A stretch of 64,000 bases of DNA from Flavobacterium hankyongi. Lineage in GTDB: Bacteria; Bacteroidota; Bacteroidia; Flavobacteriales; Flavobacteriaceae. A program made the position numbers and the translations under genes. The notes under the pieces are model-generated. The model was not told the origin of the DNA. It did not search any database and saw nothing but the letters and a program-made list of their open reading frames with translations. The DNA lies in contig NZ_CP085725.1 of NCBI RefSeq assembly GCF_036840915.1, forward strand, positions 2,542,001-2,606,000, in the 5' to 3' direction. This document shows positions 34,180 to 46,700 of this stretch, in pieces; positions within the stretch are counted from its first letter, which is position 1, and each line of letters starts with the position of its first letter.

Positions 34180-37100
34180 ATGAGAAAAGGATTATTATGT
34201 TTTGTTTTGATGTTATGTTTATTTGATGCCGCTCTTGCACAAACAGGAGACGGCGTTATGTCATTTGATGTACCAGCAAAAAATTCATTAAAATTTAATA
34301 AATTTTTAATTAATCCTACTTTCTCGTTTGTAAGAGAAGATGAATCGTTTATTAGTTTTTTAAACAAAAGGCAATGGACAGGTTTTCAAGACGCTCCTAC
34401 TTCTTATTTTTTTAGCTACTCAGGTAGATTTAGAGAGCAAAATGGTGTTGCAATTGGAGCATTTCAAAGAAATCGTGGTTCCTTAACTTCATTTGGAGTT
34501 GTTGCGAACTTTGCCAGAAGTATAGAAATGTCAAATGAAAGTAGTTTCGCTTTTGGTCTTAATTTAGCTTATGTAAATAGTGGTTTAAATACAGGAAAAG
34601 TCAAAGTTAATGATCAAACAGATCTTTCATTACAAAACGTTCCTAAAAATTCATTAGTAACAATTAATCCTGGAATAAATTATAGCACAGGCTTTATAGA
34701 TTTAGGTTTGAGCGCTAACAATATTTTTACTTATAATTTTAACAATTCAGAAGTTGTGCCAGATGATCCGATGAGAGGAGCTGCTGCACATATTATGTAT
34801 ACAGGATACATGTATAATTCTGGCCTTTTTGAAAATGGCAAGTTTACTGCATTAATTAAAGGAGAAATGGGTAAAGAAAAAACTGTTTTTTCTGGCTCAA
34901 TTTTAGTCAATGCTCCCAAAGCAGGTTGGTTTCAAGCTGGCTATAATGGTTTATATGGTGTTTCTGGTGGTTTAGGTTTAATTATAGCAAAGAAAATTTC
35001 TTTAGGTTATGTTGTAGAAAAAGGATTAGGTAGCTACTCTAATTTTGGTTTATCTCATGAAATTACTTTAGCTTATAAAATCAGAGGGTATGGAGATTAT
35101 GAAGATGCAGGACCTATTGTTAAAGCCAGTAATAAAACAAATCCTTATAAAAAACCAGTTGCAGTTAAGAAAAAATCTCCTGCAGAACTTAAAAAAGAAC
35201 GTGATGCTCAGTTAGCATTAAAGGCACAGCAAGAAAAAGACCGTTTAGAAGCAGAGCGTCTACGTAAAGAAAAAGAATTAGCTGAAGCAAAAGCGAAAGC
35301 AGAAGCAGCAGCTAGATTAAAAGCAGAACAAGATAAAGCTCTTGCAGAAGCAAGAGCGAAAGCAGAGGCAGAAGCAAGACTTAAAGCAGAGGCAGATAAA
35401 GCTAATGCAATATCAGAGACAGAACGTTTACGTAAAGAAAAAGAAGCAGCTGCATTACAAGCTAAATTAGATGCCGATGCAAAAGCGAAAGAAGCAGCTG
35501 AACGATTAAGAGCGGAACAAGAAAGAGCTCGTTTAGAAGCTGAGCGTTTACGTAAAGAAAAGGCAGATGCAGAAGCTAGAGCTAAAGCAGATGCTGCTGC
35601 TCAAGCTAAATTAGAAGCAGAAAGATTAGCAAAAGAAAAAGCAGATGCTGCAGCTAGATTAAAAGCTGAACAAGACCGTTTAGCAAAAGAAGCTGCAGAT
35701 GCACTAGCAAGAGCTAAAGCAGAATCTGATGCAAAAGCAAAAGCTGAGGCGGAAAGAATTGCAAAAGAGAAAGCTGAAGTTGCCCGATTAGCTAAAGAGA
35801 AAGCAGATGCTTTAGCAAGGGAAAAAGCTGAGGCAGACAGATTAGCGAAAGAAAAAGCTGATGCGGAAGCTAAGACCAAAGCAGAAGAAGCTGCTCGTTT
35901 AAAAGCGGAATCTGATGCAAAAGCAAAAGCAGAAGCGGAAAGAATAGCAAATGAAAAAGCAGAAGCGGCTCGCTTAGCTAAAGAAAAGACAGATGCAGAG
36001 GCTAGAGCTAAGGCAGAAGCTGCAAGATTGGCAAAAGAACAAGCAGATGCTGCTGCAAAAGCAAAAGCAGAAGAAGCCGCTCGTTTAAAAGCGGAATCTG
36101 ATGCAAAAGCAAAAGCAGAAGCGGAAAGAATAGCAAATGAAAAAGCAGAATCGGCTCGCTTAGCTAAAGAAAAGACAGATGCAGAGGCTAGAGCTAAGGC
36201 AGAAGCTGCAAGATTGGCAAAAGAACAAGCAGATGCTGCTGCAAAAGCAAAAGCAGAAGAAGCCGCTCGTTTAAAAGCGGAATCTGATGCAAAAGCAAAA
36301 GCAGAAGCGGAAAGAATAGCAAATGAAAAAGCTGAAGCGGCTCGCTTAGCTAAAGAAAAGGCAGATGCAGAGGCTAGAGCTAAGGCAGAAGCTGCAAGAT
36401 TAGCAAAAGAACAAGCTGATGCGGAAGCTAAGACCAAAGCAGAAGAAGCCGCTCGTTTAAAAGCGGAATCTGATGCAAAAGCAAAAGCAGAAGCGGAAAG
36501 AATAGCAAATGAAAAAGCTGAAGCGGCTCGTTTAGCTAAAGAGAAATCAGATGCTGCTGCTCAAGCTAAATTAGAAGCAGATAGATTAGCGAAGGAGCAA
36601 GCAGATGCAGCTGCCAAAGCAAAAGCAGAGGAAGCAGCTAGATTAAAAGCTGAACAAGACCGTTTAGCAAACGAAAAAGCAGAAGCAGCTCGATTAGCAA
36701 AAGAAAGAGCAGATGCCGAGGCTAAAGCTAAAGCAGATGCTGAAGCTGAAAGACTACTTAAAGAAGCAGAGGCAAAAGCAAGACTTGAAGCCGCTAAGAC
36801 AGCAGAAGATAAAGAATTAGACAACTTAACTCAAGTAATTGACGACTCTAAAAAATACCAAACCGAATCATTAAATAAATTTGAGAATATGGTTAATGAG
36901 AAAGCTAGAGAGTTATCTGAATTACGTAAAGAAAATGACTTATCAGAGCAAGGTATAGCAACAACACAAAAAGAAGTTGAATTCCAAAGTGGTGCTGCAG
37001 CAAATAGAGCATTAGAAGCATTAAAAGCAGAAATTAATGAAAATGCTAAAAATCAGGCGGCAAGAATTAAAGAATTCGAAGCATTAGCAGCAGAAAGATT

Positions 37101-37674
37101 GAAAAAAGTTCCAGGTAAAAATGATCTTTTAAATCAATCATATGCTAGAACATTAGAACAATTAAAAGCAGAAAAAATAGCTTCTGATAAGCAAAATGCT
37201 CAATTGTTAACTCGATTAGATCAAATTAAGAGTGAAATTGAAGTTGAGAAAAAACGTCGTATTAAACGTGCAACATTTGACAGTAACCAAACTAAATATG
37301 TAAAAGATAGAGCAACGTTAAAACAAATTAAAGAAACAACTTCACCAACAGGACAAACATATACACCTGCAGATTTTGATTATGGTGATGAGGATCAAGC
37401 CAATATGCAAATTATCAAAAATATTGACAACGCTGAAGGAGGATTCTATTTAGTTGTAGCAGCTCACAAAGATGAAGCAAAACGTGATGCGTTTATTAAG
37501 AAAGCAATTCAAGCAGGTCAAACTAATATTGATTTCTTCTATAATGTAGCAACAGGAACATATTATATCTATTACCAAAAATTCTCTGAAATTCAAGATG
37601 CAACATCTGCACTTGAAAACAAAGGAAGTAAAGCAATTAATGCTAAAATGGTAATTGTAAAAATCGAGAAATAA
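34180..37674 (+). CDS. sprD: Gliding motility protein SprD: PorP/SprF-like barrel, long Ala/Lys/Glu coiled coil, SPOR-like tail
   Basis: The 1164-residue protein has three parts. After a signal peptide (CFVLMLCLFDAALAQ), residues about 25-300 resemble the PorP/SprF outer-membrane barrel (LINPTFSFVREDESF, ending in GSYSNFGLSHEITLAYKI). Residues about 330-870 form an uninterrupted helix rich in A, K, E and D with 62-residue tandem repeats. Residues about 885-1060 are further helix. Residues about 1085-1164 (GGFYLVVAAHKDEAKRDAF ... YYIYYQKFSEIQDATSAL) look like a SPOR-type fold, known for binding peptidoglycan. The name rests on gene order and the family context. I infer an outer-membrane anchor with an arm reaching the cell wall. 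Confidence 0.82.
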   Translation: MRKGLLCFVLMLCLFDAALAQTGDGVMSFDVPAKNSLKFNKFLINPTFSFVREDESFISFLNKRQWTGFQDAPTSYFFSYSGRFREQNGVAIGAFQRNRGSLTSFGVVANFARSIEMSNESSFAFGLNLAYVNSGLNTGKVKVNDQTDLSLQNVPKNSLVTINPGINYSTGFIDLGLSANNIFTYNFNNSEVVPDDPMRGAAAHIMYTGYMYNSGLFENGKFTALIKGEMGKEKTVFSGSILVNAPKAGWFQAGYNGLYGVSGGLGLIIAKKISLGYVVEKGLGSYSNFGLSHEITLAYKIRGYGDYEDAGPIVKASNKTNPYKKPVAVKKKSPAELKKERDAQLALKAQQEKDRLEAERLRKEKELAEAKAKAEAAARLKAEQDKALAEARAKAEAEARLKAEADKANAISETERLRKEKEAAALQAKLDADAKAKEAAERLRAEQERARLEAERLRKEKADAEARAKADAAAQAKLEAERLAKEKADAAARLKAEQDRLAKEAADALARAKAESDAKAKAEAERIAKEKAEVARLAKEKADALAREKAEADRLAKEKADAEAKTKAEEAARLKAESDAKAKAEAERIANEKAEAARLAKEKTDAEARAKAEAARLAKEQADAAAKAKAEEAARLKAESDAKAKAEAERIANEKAESARLAKEKTDAEARAKAEAARLAKEQADAAAKAKAEEAARLKAESDAKAKAEAERIANEKAEAARLAKEKADAEARAKAEAARLAKEQADAEAKTKAEEAARLKAESDAKAKAEAERIANEKAEAARLAKEKSDAAAQAKLEADRLAKEQADAAAKAKAEEAARLKAEQDRLANEKAEAARLAKERADAEAKAKADAEAERLLKEAEAKARLEAAKTAEDKELDNLTQVIDDSKKYQTESLNKFENMVNEKARELSELRKENDLSEQGIATTQKEVEFQSGAAANRALEALKAEINENAKNQAARIKEFEALAAERLKKVPGKNDLLNQSYARTLEQLKAEKIASDKQNAQLLTRLDQIKSEIEVEKKRRIKRATFDSNQTKYVKDRATLKQIKETTSPTGQTYTPADFDYGDEDQANMQIIKNIDNAEGGFYLVVAAHKDEAKRDAFIKKAIQAGQTNIDFFYNVATGTYYIYYQKFSEIQDATSALENKGSKAINAKMVIVKIEK
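35725..36654 (+). repeat. Five tandem 186-bp repeats in sprD
   Basis: The word TCTGATGCAAAAGCAAAAGC or a near copy recurs at 35725, 35911, 36097, 36283 and 36469, an exact 186-bp (62-codon) period. Copies 2 and 3 are almost identical over their length; copies 1 and 5 are more diverged. Copy 4 carries the segment GCTGATGCGGAAGCTAAGAC also found in copy 1 but not in 2 and 3, which points to gene conversion or unequal exchange. Confidence 0.9.
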
Positions 37675-37685
37675 CAAAAAAACAC

Positions 37686-37733
37686 GTTAACATTTAATTA
37701 TCTTTTAAAAAATAATCATAAAAAAATGTTAAC
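37686..37733 (+). other. Inverted repeat between sprD and sprB
   Basis: A perfect 10-bp stem pairs GTTAACATTT (37686-37695) with AAATGTTAAC (37724-37733), with further pairing of TAATTATC-type and ATAATCATAA-type sequence inside. There is no T run after it, so it looks more like an RNA-stability, processing or operator element than a terminator. Confidence 0.45.
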
Positions 37734-37782
37734 TACGTAAAAAATAAATAAATTTATTGCACCAAAACTAAAACGTAACCTT

Positions 37783-40700
37783 ATGAAATTAAAACAGCAC
37801 TTACTTATCGTTTTAATGATTATTCTCGGCAGCTTAGGTACCTACGCCCAAGTTGCTGTGCCTTTTTCGCAAAGGCTTGCAGGGGGAAGCATTAAAATAA
37901 AAGGAGACATTGTGTTTGTTGGAAACAACATTACAAATAGAGCTCCTGCTAATTCTCCTTCGGATGCGAATACTCCTTACAATGGAACTGCCAACAACAA
38001 TGGTTTAAATTTTGAGTATATCGATGTTGATGGAGACCCCTCAACATTTAGTTCGAGTACTGCCAATTTAAATATTTCGACAAGCTGTAAAAGAATTGTG
38101 TATGCAGGTTTATATTGGACTGCAACCTATCCTTTTGAACGATCTGGTTCTAACGGAGATGGTTCATCTTCAAATTATACAGGTTCTCCAAGAAATAATA
38201 CTTGGAACCAAGTAAAGTTTAAAGTACCAGGTGGTGCCTATGTTGACTTAATCGCAGATAATGCTGCCGACCCAGTGGGTGATGAGGATAGTATTATTTT
38301 CGATGGCTTTAATGCAGCTAATCCAAATAATTCTTTTTATGCAGCGCCATACGTTTGTTATAAAAATGTTACTAGTTTAGTACAGGCTCTAGCAAATGCA
38401 AATGGAACTTATGCAGTTGCAAATCAAAGAGCAGCTAGAGGTATTCGCCCAGATGGTATTTCGAGTGGATGGTCATTAGTAATTATTTACGAAAGCCCAA
38501 CATTACCTAGTAAGTATATTTCTGTTTTTGATGGTTATGCAAATATTTATGACGGAATCAACGCAGCAAACGCTGTAGATTTTACTGTTAACGGTTTTCA
38601 AACTTTACCTTCACCACTACCAGTTAGAGCTCGTATCGGTGTTTCTTCATTAGAAGGTGATGTGAGTTTAACAAATGATAGATTTAGAATTAAAGCAAAT
38701 TCTGTTGCAACGTTCTCAGACATATCGAATGCTGTTAATCCAGCAAACAACTTTTTTAATGGTTCCATAAGTAATAATGGAGCAATTGTAACCACAAGAA
38801 ATCCAAATAGTACCAATACCCTAGGTTTTGATTTAGATATAGTAAATGTAAATAACCCTGGTGGAACTGTTGCTCCTTTTATTGGAGGTACTGTTATTCC
38901 TAATGGAGAAACAGGTGCAACACTACGTGTAACTACAAATGGGGATGCTTATGGTACATATCTAGCAACTTTCGATGTTGAAATTATAGAACCTGTAATT
39001 TCATTAACTAAAGTAGTTCAAGATATTGCTGGAAACAATATTGGAAATGCCGAAGTACAATTGTGTCAAGATCTTGTATATGTTATAGGTTTTCAAAATA
39101 TAGGAAATGACGACGCACAAAATTTCACAATTAGAGATGTATTACCAGTAAATGTAACTTTTGATCAACTTACCACCGCTGGAGCTTTACCAGCTGGTGT
39201 AACAATTCAGTCTTACAACCCAGGGACAAGAGAGGTTGTATTTGCTATTAATAATAGCTTAGTGCAAATTGGAGATCCAAGGGTTGAGATTAGACTTAGA
39301 GTAAAAGTTGTTTGTAGTTGTATAGAAATGGATGATGCTTGTTCTAATTTAATCCAAAATCAAGCGTATGCAACTTATCAAGGAGTTTTAAATACTGCTC
39401 AAATTACTGATGACCCAAGTTTATCATCATTTGTAGCTTGTAATTTAGGGGATCCAAGTCCTAGTAACTTCTTAGTTAATCTTGATAACTGTAATTTTAC
39501 AAGAACTGAGATTCTTTGTGGAGGAAGTATTGTATTAACAGCAGCTAATGGTTATCAAAGTTATACATGGAGTGGTCCTGGTACAATTACACCTGTAGCT
39601 GGAACTAATGGACAATCAGTTACCGTTACTCAACCTGGTACATATACTGTTAACGATATCATTAATACTTCACCATGTAAATCCATCGTTGAAACAATTA
39701 ATGTGATAACTTTTGGTACTGGCTTAACAAATCCAGTTATTCCTTATGCAGATCAAGTAGTTGTTTGTCCAAATAATGGAACTCAATTACCATTAATATT
39801 TTTGTGTGGTACAGGAGATTCTCAATTAATCCAAACAAATATTACTGGAGCAACAGGAATTGATTGGTATCAATTAAGTGGAACGTGTACTCCACTTCCT
39901 CCTGCTAACTGCCCTAATGAAAATGTAAGTTGTACTTGGAACTTGTTGTCTTCTGGTCCAAATTTTAATGCAACATTTGCTGGACAGTTTAAATTAATTG
40001 TTAGATTTCCTGGAGGGTGTGATAGAACATTCTATTTTAATGTTTACGAAAACATACTAAATCCTACTTATGTAAGTAGAGATATTATTTGTAGTACACC
40101 AGGTCAAATAACTGTTAACAATGTGCCAGCAGGGTATGAGTATAGTTTAACAGGTGCGCCAGGATCTTTTGTACCTTCAAACATATTTACTATAAATACA
40201 CCAGGAACATACACAATTTATATTCAACAAATTGGTGTTACTGGAGGATGTGTATTTACAATTCCTAATATTGGTATTAGAGCAAGAAACTTTACAGCTT
40301 CTATTGTTCTTACACAACCATTATGTAATGGAGGTAAAGGAAGTATAAATATTGCTGCCAATGATGGAGAGCCTCAATATACTTACACTATTTTACAAGG
40401 AGCTACAGTTATTTCAACCGCAGGTCCAATAGTAGCCAATAATTATGTGTTTAACAATTTAAATCCTGGGAATTATACATATCAAGTTACTACTCAAGAC
40501 GGATGTATTGCAACTGGAAACTTTACAATTAACAACCCTCCTACTTTTACTGTAACAGCGGCTTTAACTAAGCCATTAACTTGTACTGATGGAGAAATCA
40601 CAGTATATCCAGTTGGTGGAACACCACCATTCAACTACATAGTTACAGGAGCAGTTTCAGTAACTCAATCATCACCAGTAATTGTGGCACCTGTTGCAGG

Positions 40701-43700
40701 TACTTATAACATTCAAGTGGTTGATTTTAACAATTGTAGTGCTACTACATCAATAGTTGTTTCAAATAATCCTCCACCAGTATTTACTGTTACCTCTTCT
40801 AATATTTTATGTTATGGAAATAATAGTGGAAGTATTACTTTTAATGTTGCCAATGCTAATGGTTATACTTTAGGTTATAGTATTACTGGAGCAGCTCCAT
40901 TTTTCCCAACGCCAAATTTTACAAATTTAGCACCAGGTACTTATACAGCTATTGTACAATACACTTTAGGAACATCAGTTTGTCTTAGTACTCCACAAGC
41001 CATTACAATAACTCAACCTACTCAAGCATTAACCGCTTCAGGTGGAGTAGCTGCTGTTGCTTGTGCTTCTAATGGAGGTAATGGTATTGTAAGAATTACA
41101 AACGTTCAAGGTGGTACACCTTATCCTGCACCTAATTTTTACCAATATAACTTTGGCTCTGGATATCAAAATTCTAATCAAGCAAATTTACCTCCTGGCA
41201 CGTATACTATTTCTGTTAGAGATGCTAATTTGTGTGAATATTTTATGACAGTAACTTTGGATCCTATCCCTGCTGATCCTACTATAAATGTTGGTACACC
41301 AGTTTTTAACTGTAATGGTACAGCAACTAGTACAGTTACTGTAAATAACGGAACAAGTAGTTATACTTACACATATTCTATTAATCCACCTTTAGTACCA
41401 CCGCATAATCCTACATCTAATGTTTTTCAAAATGTTCCATGTGGTAATTCGGTAGTAACAGTAAATTATACATTAGTTTCACCACCAACATTTAGTAATC
41501 TACTTCGTGAAGATTTTGGACAAGGTGATGATACCACTTCACCAGGAATTAATCCTGCATATTGTTTTGAGAGACAAATAAATAATGCTTCAATTTATTG
41601 TAAAACTGGTCCTGAAATTAATGACGGTGATTACAGTGTTACTAAAAAAATATTATTCCCATTTGGTGCATGGTATAATTTCTTAGATCATACTTCTAAT
41701 GGTACAAATCCAAACGGAAGATTCCTTGCTATCAACATTGGTGGTGTTGCTGGTGTTGGAGGAATTTTATACAGTAAGCCAATTGCTGACATTATTCCAA
41801 ACCAAGACATTAAAGTATCTTTATGGGCAGCTAATTTATTAAAAATCGATCCTTCAAATACACAAAGTCCGCCAGACTTAACTATTCAATTAGTTAAAGA
41901 TTTAGGTTTACCTTCACAGACTATTATTGCAACTTCGAATACTGGAAATATTCCAAAATCGAATGCTTGGATTAATTACCAGTTAACTTTAAATCCTGGA
42001 CCAAATACAAATTTGAGCTTTGTAATTCGCTCTAACATTGCAGTTACTAGTGGAAATGATGTAGTTATTGATGATATTGAAGTTTATCAATTGCCAGTTG
42101 CTTGTTTGACAACTAGAAACTTCCCTATTAACATTCCTTGTAATCAAGCATTTACTTCGCAAGTTACAGGTCACAGAGATGTAAGTTGTGCAGGTGCAAA
42201 TGATGCAACAATTACTATTGCAGCTCAAAATTTTAATACAACTAATGGATACCAAGTTTCTATGAATAATGGAGCAACTTGGACAACTTATTTCACATCA
42301 CCAGTAACAATTCCAGTTCCTGCAACAGGATATCCAGGTTTCGTTTTGGTTAGATATGATTCAACACCAGGTAATGCCGCATGTAGTTTTAATTTACCAC
42401 AAACAATTATTACTCCATCACCTTTAGTGTTGTCTGCAACAGCAACTCCAGCAACATGTGTTATAGGTGCAACAATAACAGCTGCTGCCTCTGGTGGTAC
42501 TCCAGCTTACCAATATCAATTAACTAATTCTTTAGGAACAGTAATAGTTGCATATCAATCTAATAATGTATTTAGCAATGTTGCTCCTGGAAGTTATATT
42601 GTGGTAGTAAGAGATTTTAATTTATGTAGTACTAATTTCCCTATTACAATTTCTTCACCACCAACATTATCTGCAACGATTGCAGCCTCTTCTGACTTTT
42701 GTTATGATACGGTTAATTCAGCAACACTTGTAGTTAATGCTTCTGGAGGTACTGCTCCATACCAGTACAATATTAATGGAGGTCCTTTTGGTTCAAATAA
42801 TACATTTGGCTCTTTAACTCCAGGAAATTATACAATTATAGTTAGAGATTCTTTTGGATGTACATTTACATTACCTGCACAGACTATAAATCCTCAACTT
42901 ACTTTAAGTACGAACTTAACTAAAGATCTTGATTGTACTGTATCACCAAATGCAGTGATTACAGGAACAGTTACAGGAGGATACCCAGGATATACTTACA
43001 CTGTTAATGCCGGTGGTTCAGTTCCAGTTCCTGCGTCTGGAATATTTACATATTCTACGGCAACACCTGGTACGTATAACTTTGTAGTTACTGACTCTAG
43101 AGGATGTGTAACTGCAACATCATCTGTAACAATTGCACCTTTATCGTTACCTCAAATTACTTCGGTTACGCAAACACAACAAATTTTATGTAATGGCGAT
43201 AGTACAGCAGCTATTAATGTAGTTATTAACACATCAGTAGGTACTGCTCCTTATGTTATTAATGTACAAAATACAACAACAGGAACAAATTATGGTACAC
43301 AAACTACAGGTTTACCAGTAGGCAACTACCTAATTACCCTGACTGATGCTAAATCATGTACAGATACCGAAACAATTACCATTACACAACCAGCTCCATT
43401 AAACTTTACAGCTGTTGTTAATCCTATGACTTGTACAGCGACTGGAACATCTTTAGGATCTATTTGTGTAAATGGATTAACAGGTGGAACAGCTCCATAT
43501 ACTTATATACTTGATGATTTAACAGGTGGTACTGGTACACAAACTTTTGTTACACCAATACCAGTAAATCACTGTTTTATAAATATTGATTTTGGTATTT
43601 ACAACTTGAGCGTAGTAGATGCTAATGGTTGTACATTAGTTAGAACTAATTTAATAATGTCGTCTCCACCAAGTGATTTAAATATTCAAATTAGTACTTC

Positions 43701-46700
43701 AATTGCATCTTGTGCAGCTGGTGGTACAGCTGTTGTTACTGTTTTACCTATTGTTGCTGGTGGCCCATATATGTTTGGGATTCTAACTATGAATATTCCA
43801 CCTTATGCAGCTGTTTTTCAATCTGCAGATGCTGGATTTCCTCTACAATCAACATTTAATGGTTTAACTCCAGGAGCTTTATATACATTTGTGGTGTATG
43901 ATACAACAACTGGTTGTTATTATTTTGAACAAGCAACTGCTACTGTTCCCACTAATTCTACAATGACAGTTAGTTCATTAGTGGCTAATAATGTAACTTG
44001 TATAGGTGCCGCAGATGGTAGTGTAACTTTCTCACTAAGCGGTATTGGAGCAGGAGCTACTTCTGTTTCTTATATAGTTTATAATGCATCAACAAATGTT
44101 GCAACTACAGTATCAGGTGTTATACCAGCTCCTTTTGTTTTCCCAATAACTGCTGGACCATTAGCACCAGGTAATTATTATATCCAATTAACAGAAAATG
44201 GTGGTGTAAATGGAGGTTGTGGTATAACAACAAATCCTTTTACAATTTCTCAATCTTCAACTCCTTTAGCAGTTACTGCTACAGCTACTAATGATGATTG
44301 TAATGTAAATGGCGGTTTAATTACTGCTACTGGTACAGGTGGAACGGCACCTTATCGCTATAGTTTTGTATTGTCACCTTTGGGTCCTGGTCCTTTTGGT
44401 CTTCCTGGTGTCAACACGGCAAATGTTGAAAGTGGCACTTATAATGTTTATATACAAGATGCAAATGGATGTGTCAGATCAACAACCGTAACGGTTAATC
44501 TTGATCCTACACCAGTTATTGCAGCTACTCTAGTTAATGCTTGTGTGGCTCAAGGAACTTATGCTATAAATGTTACTTTACCAACTGCTGGTGTTGGACC
44601 TTACACACTTAGTTTAGATGGTGGTGCGTTCGTAACCCATACTTTACCTTATACATATACAGGTGTTTCTTCTGGAACACATACAGTTCAAGTTAGAGAC
44701 TTTAATGGTTGTGGTAATACAGTTAGTGTGACAATTTTAAACCCATTAGCTGCTGCTGCAGCATTTACAACGCAACCTACTTGTAATAACCCTAACGGTC
44801 AAATTACAGTAACTACTACTGGGGGTTCTGGAAATTATAGTTATAGTATTTCACCTAATCCAGGTGGAACTATTACCTTATCAACTAATGTATTTAGTAA
44901 TGTTCCTCCAGGATCATATACTATAACAGTTACAGATACTACAACTGGTTGTACTACAACAGCTCCAGCTAATTTAGCTGCCCCAGTTCCAGTTACATTT
45001 ACAACAACAACTACTCCGGTAGTGTGTATTGGTGATTCGAATGGAACAATTACAGTTAATTTATCGGCTGGAAACAATAATCCTGCTTATACTTACGAGA
45101 TAATACCAGGTACTGGACCTCAAACGTCAAACGTGTTTACAGGCCTGGCAGCTGGAAGTTATTCAGTTATTGTAACTTCGGGTAGAGGATGTTCAACAAC
45201 TACTCCAAATGTTATTGTTGGACAGCCAACGATAATAAATATACCTTCACCTTCAGTTACTCAATTTGCGTGTAACGCTGGCACAAATACTAATAATCTA
45301 GCAACAATTACCGTTAATGGTGTTACTGGCGGTACAGGTACATATAATATCTACGAGTTTATACTTGCGGGTACTGTTGTACAATCTGGAACTAGTAATG
45401 TATATAATACAGCAAATACTGCTGGAGGTACATATTCTATTAATGTTTATGACTCTAATGGATGTATTGGAAGCACAACTGCAGTAGTTAATCCATATAT
45501 CAGTATTTCTAATCCTGTGATTACAGTAATTAACCCTATCACTTGTACTACTTTAGAAACTATCTCAGTTAGTGTAACTACTACTGGAGGCGTTCCACCT
45601 GTATACAATTATACAATTAATTCAATACCTGCTGGATTTACTCAATCTAATACAACAGGAATATTCACTGGTTTAGCAGTAGGTGATTACATGATAACTA
45701 TAACTAATCCTACAACTAATTGTAGTATTGAAAAAATTCACTATGTGTTTGATCCAAATACTTTTGATTTAAATGCTAATTCTATAATAGATGTAAGTTG
45801 TTTTGGTGGAGCAAATGGAAGTGTGACTTTAACATTTCTAGATAATCAATTAGTTCCAAACAACGATGCTGGCCCTTTTAGTTACATTGTAACTAATACT
45901 ACTACTGGCGTATCTACTTCAGGAACTAGCTTGACTGCTGGACCAACAGTAATTTCGGGCTTAAATGCTGGACTTTATACAGTAACAGCTACTTTAAATA
46001 ATGCGCCAAACTGTACGGTTAGTACTAGTTTTACAATTAACCAACCAACTATAGCTTTGAGTTTAGCAACCACTACTACATCGATTACTTGTTCTCCTGG
46101 TAATGATGGAACCATTACAGCTGTGGCTACAGGGGGTTGGCCTAGTATATATGAGTATCAATTAGAGTTAGGAGCTTCAATTATACAAGCATATAGTATA
46201 AATAATCTTTTTACAGGGCTTGCCCCAGGAAACTACACAGTAAGTGTAAGAGATTCTAAAGGTTGTGTATTTGCTGTTAATGTGCTAATGTCTGTTCCAG
46301 TGCCAATTAATACAACTGTAACACCAAGTACAACTTTATTGGCTTGTTATGGTGATACTAATGCTTCGATAACAATCGCTTACCCAACAGGTGGGCAAGG
46401 AAGTAACTATTCGTATTATTTTAATACTTTGGGTTCAAATCCAAGTTCATCTGGACCTATTGCAATGCCTTTAGCTGGAGCAACAATTACAGGTTTAGGT
46501 GCTGGAACGTATAATGTAACAATTACTGACGGTTTCAATTGTACATTTACATCAGCTAATATTGTAATCAATCAACCAACAGAAGTTAATGCTTCATTAG
46601 TTGTAACAAACACACCTACTTGTAACAATCCAACTGTGTTGACATTAACTGCTACTGGAGGTACAGCACCTTACACGTATAGTGCTGATGGTGTAACATA

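Noticed and set aside
35725..36654. Regular direct repeats considered as a CRISPR array
   Set aside because: Repeats and intervals are all coding, in frame and similar to each other; there are no unique spacers or cas genes.
35601..36824. Long open frames on the minus strand opposite the sprD repeats, encoding Ser/Ala/Phe-rich proteins
   Set aside because: They arise from the low-complexity Ala/Lys/Glu codons of sprD read backwards, repeat with the same 186-bp period and resemble no protein family.
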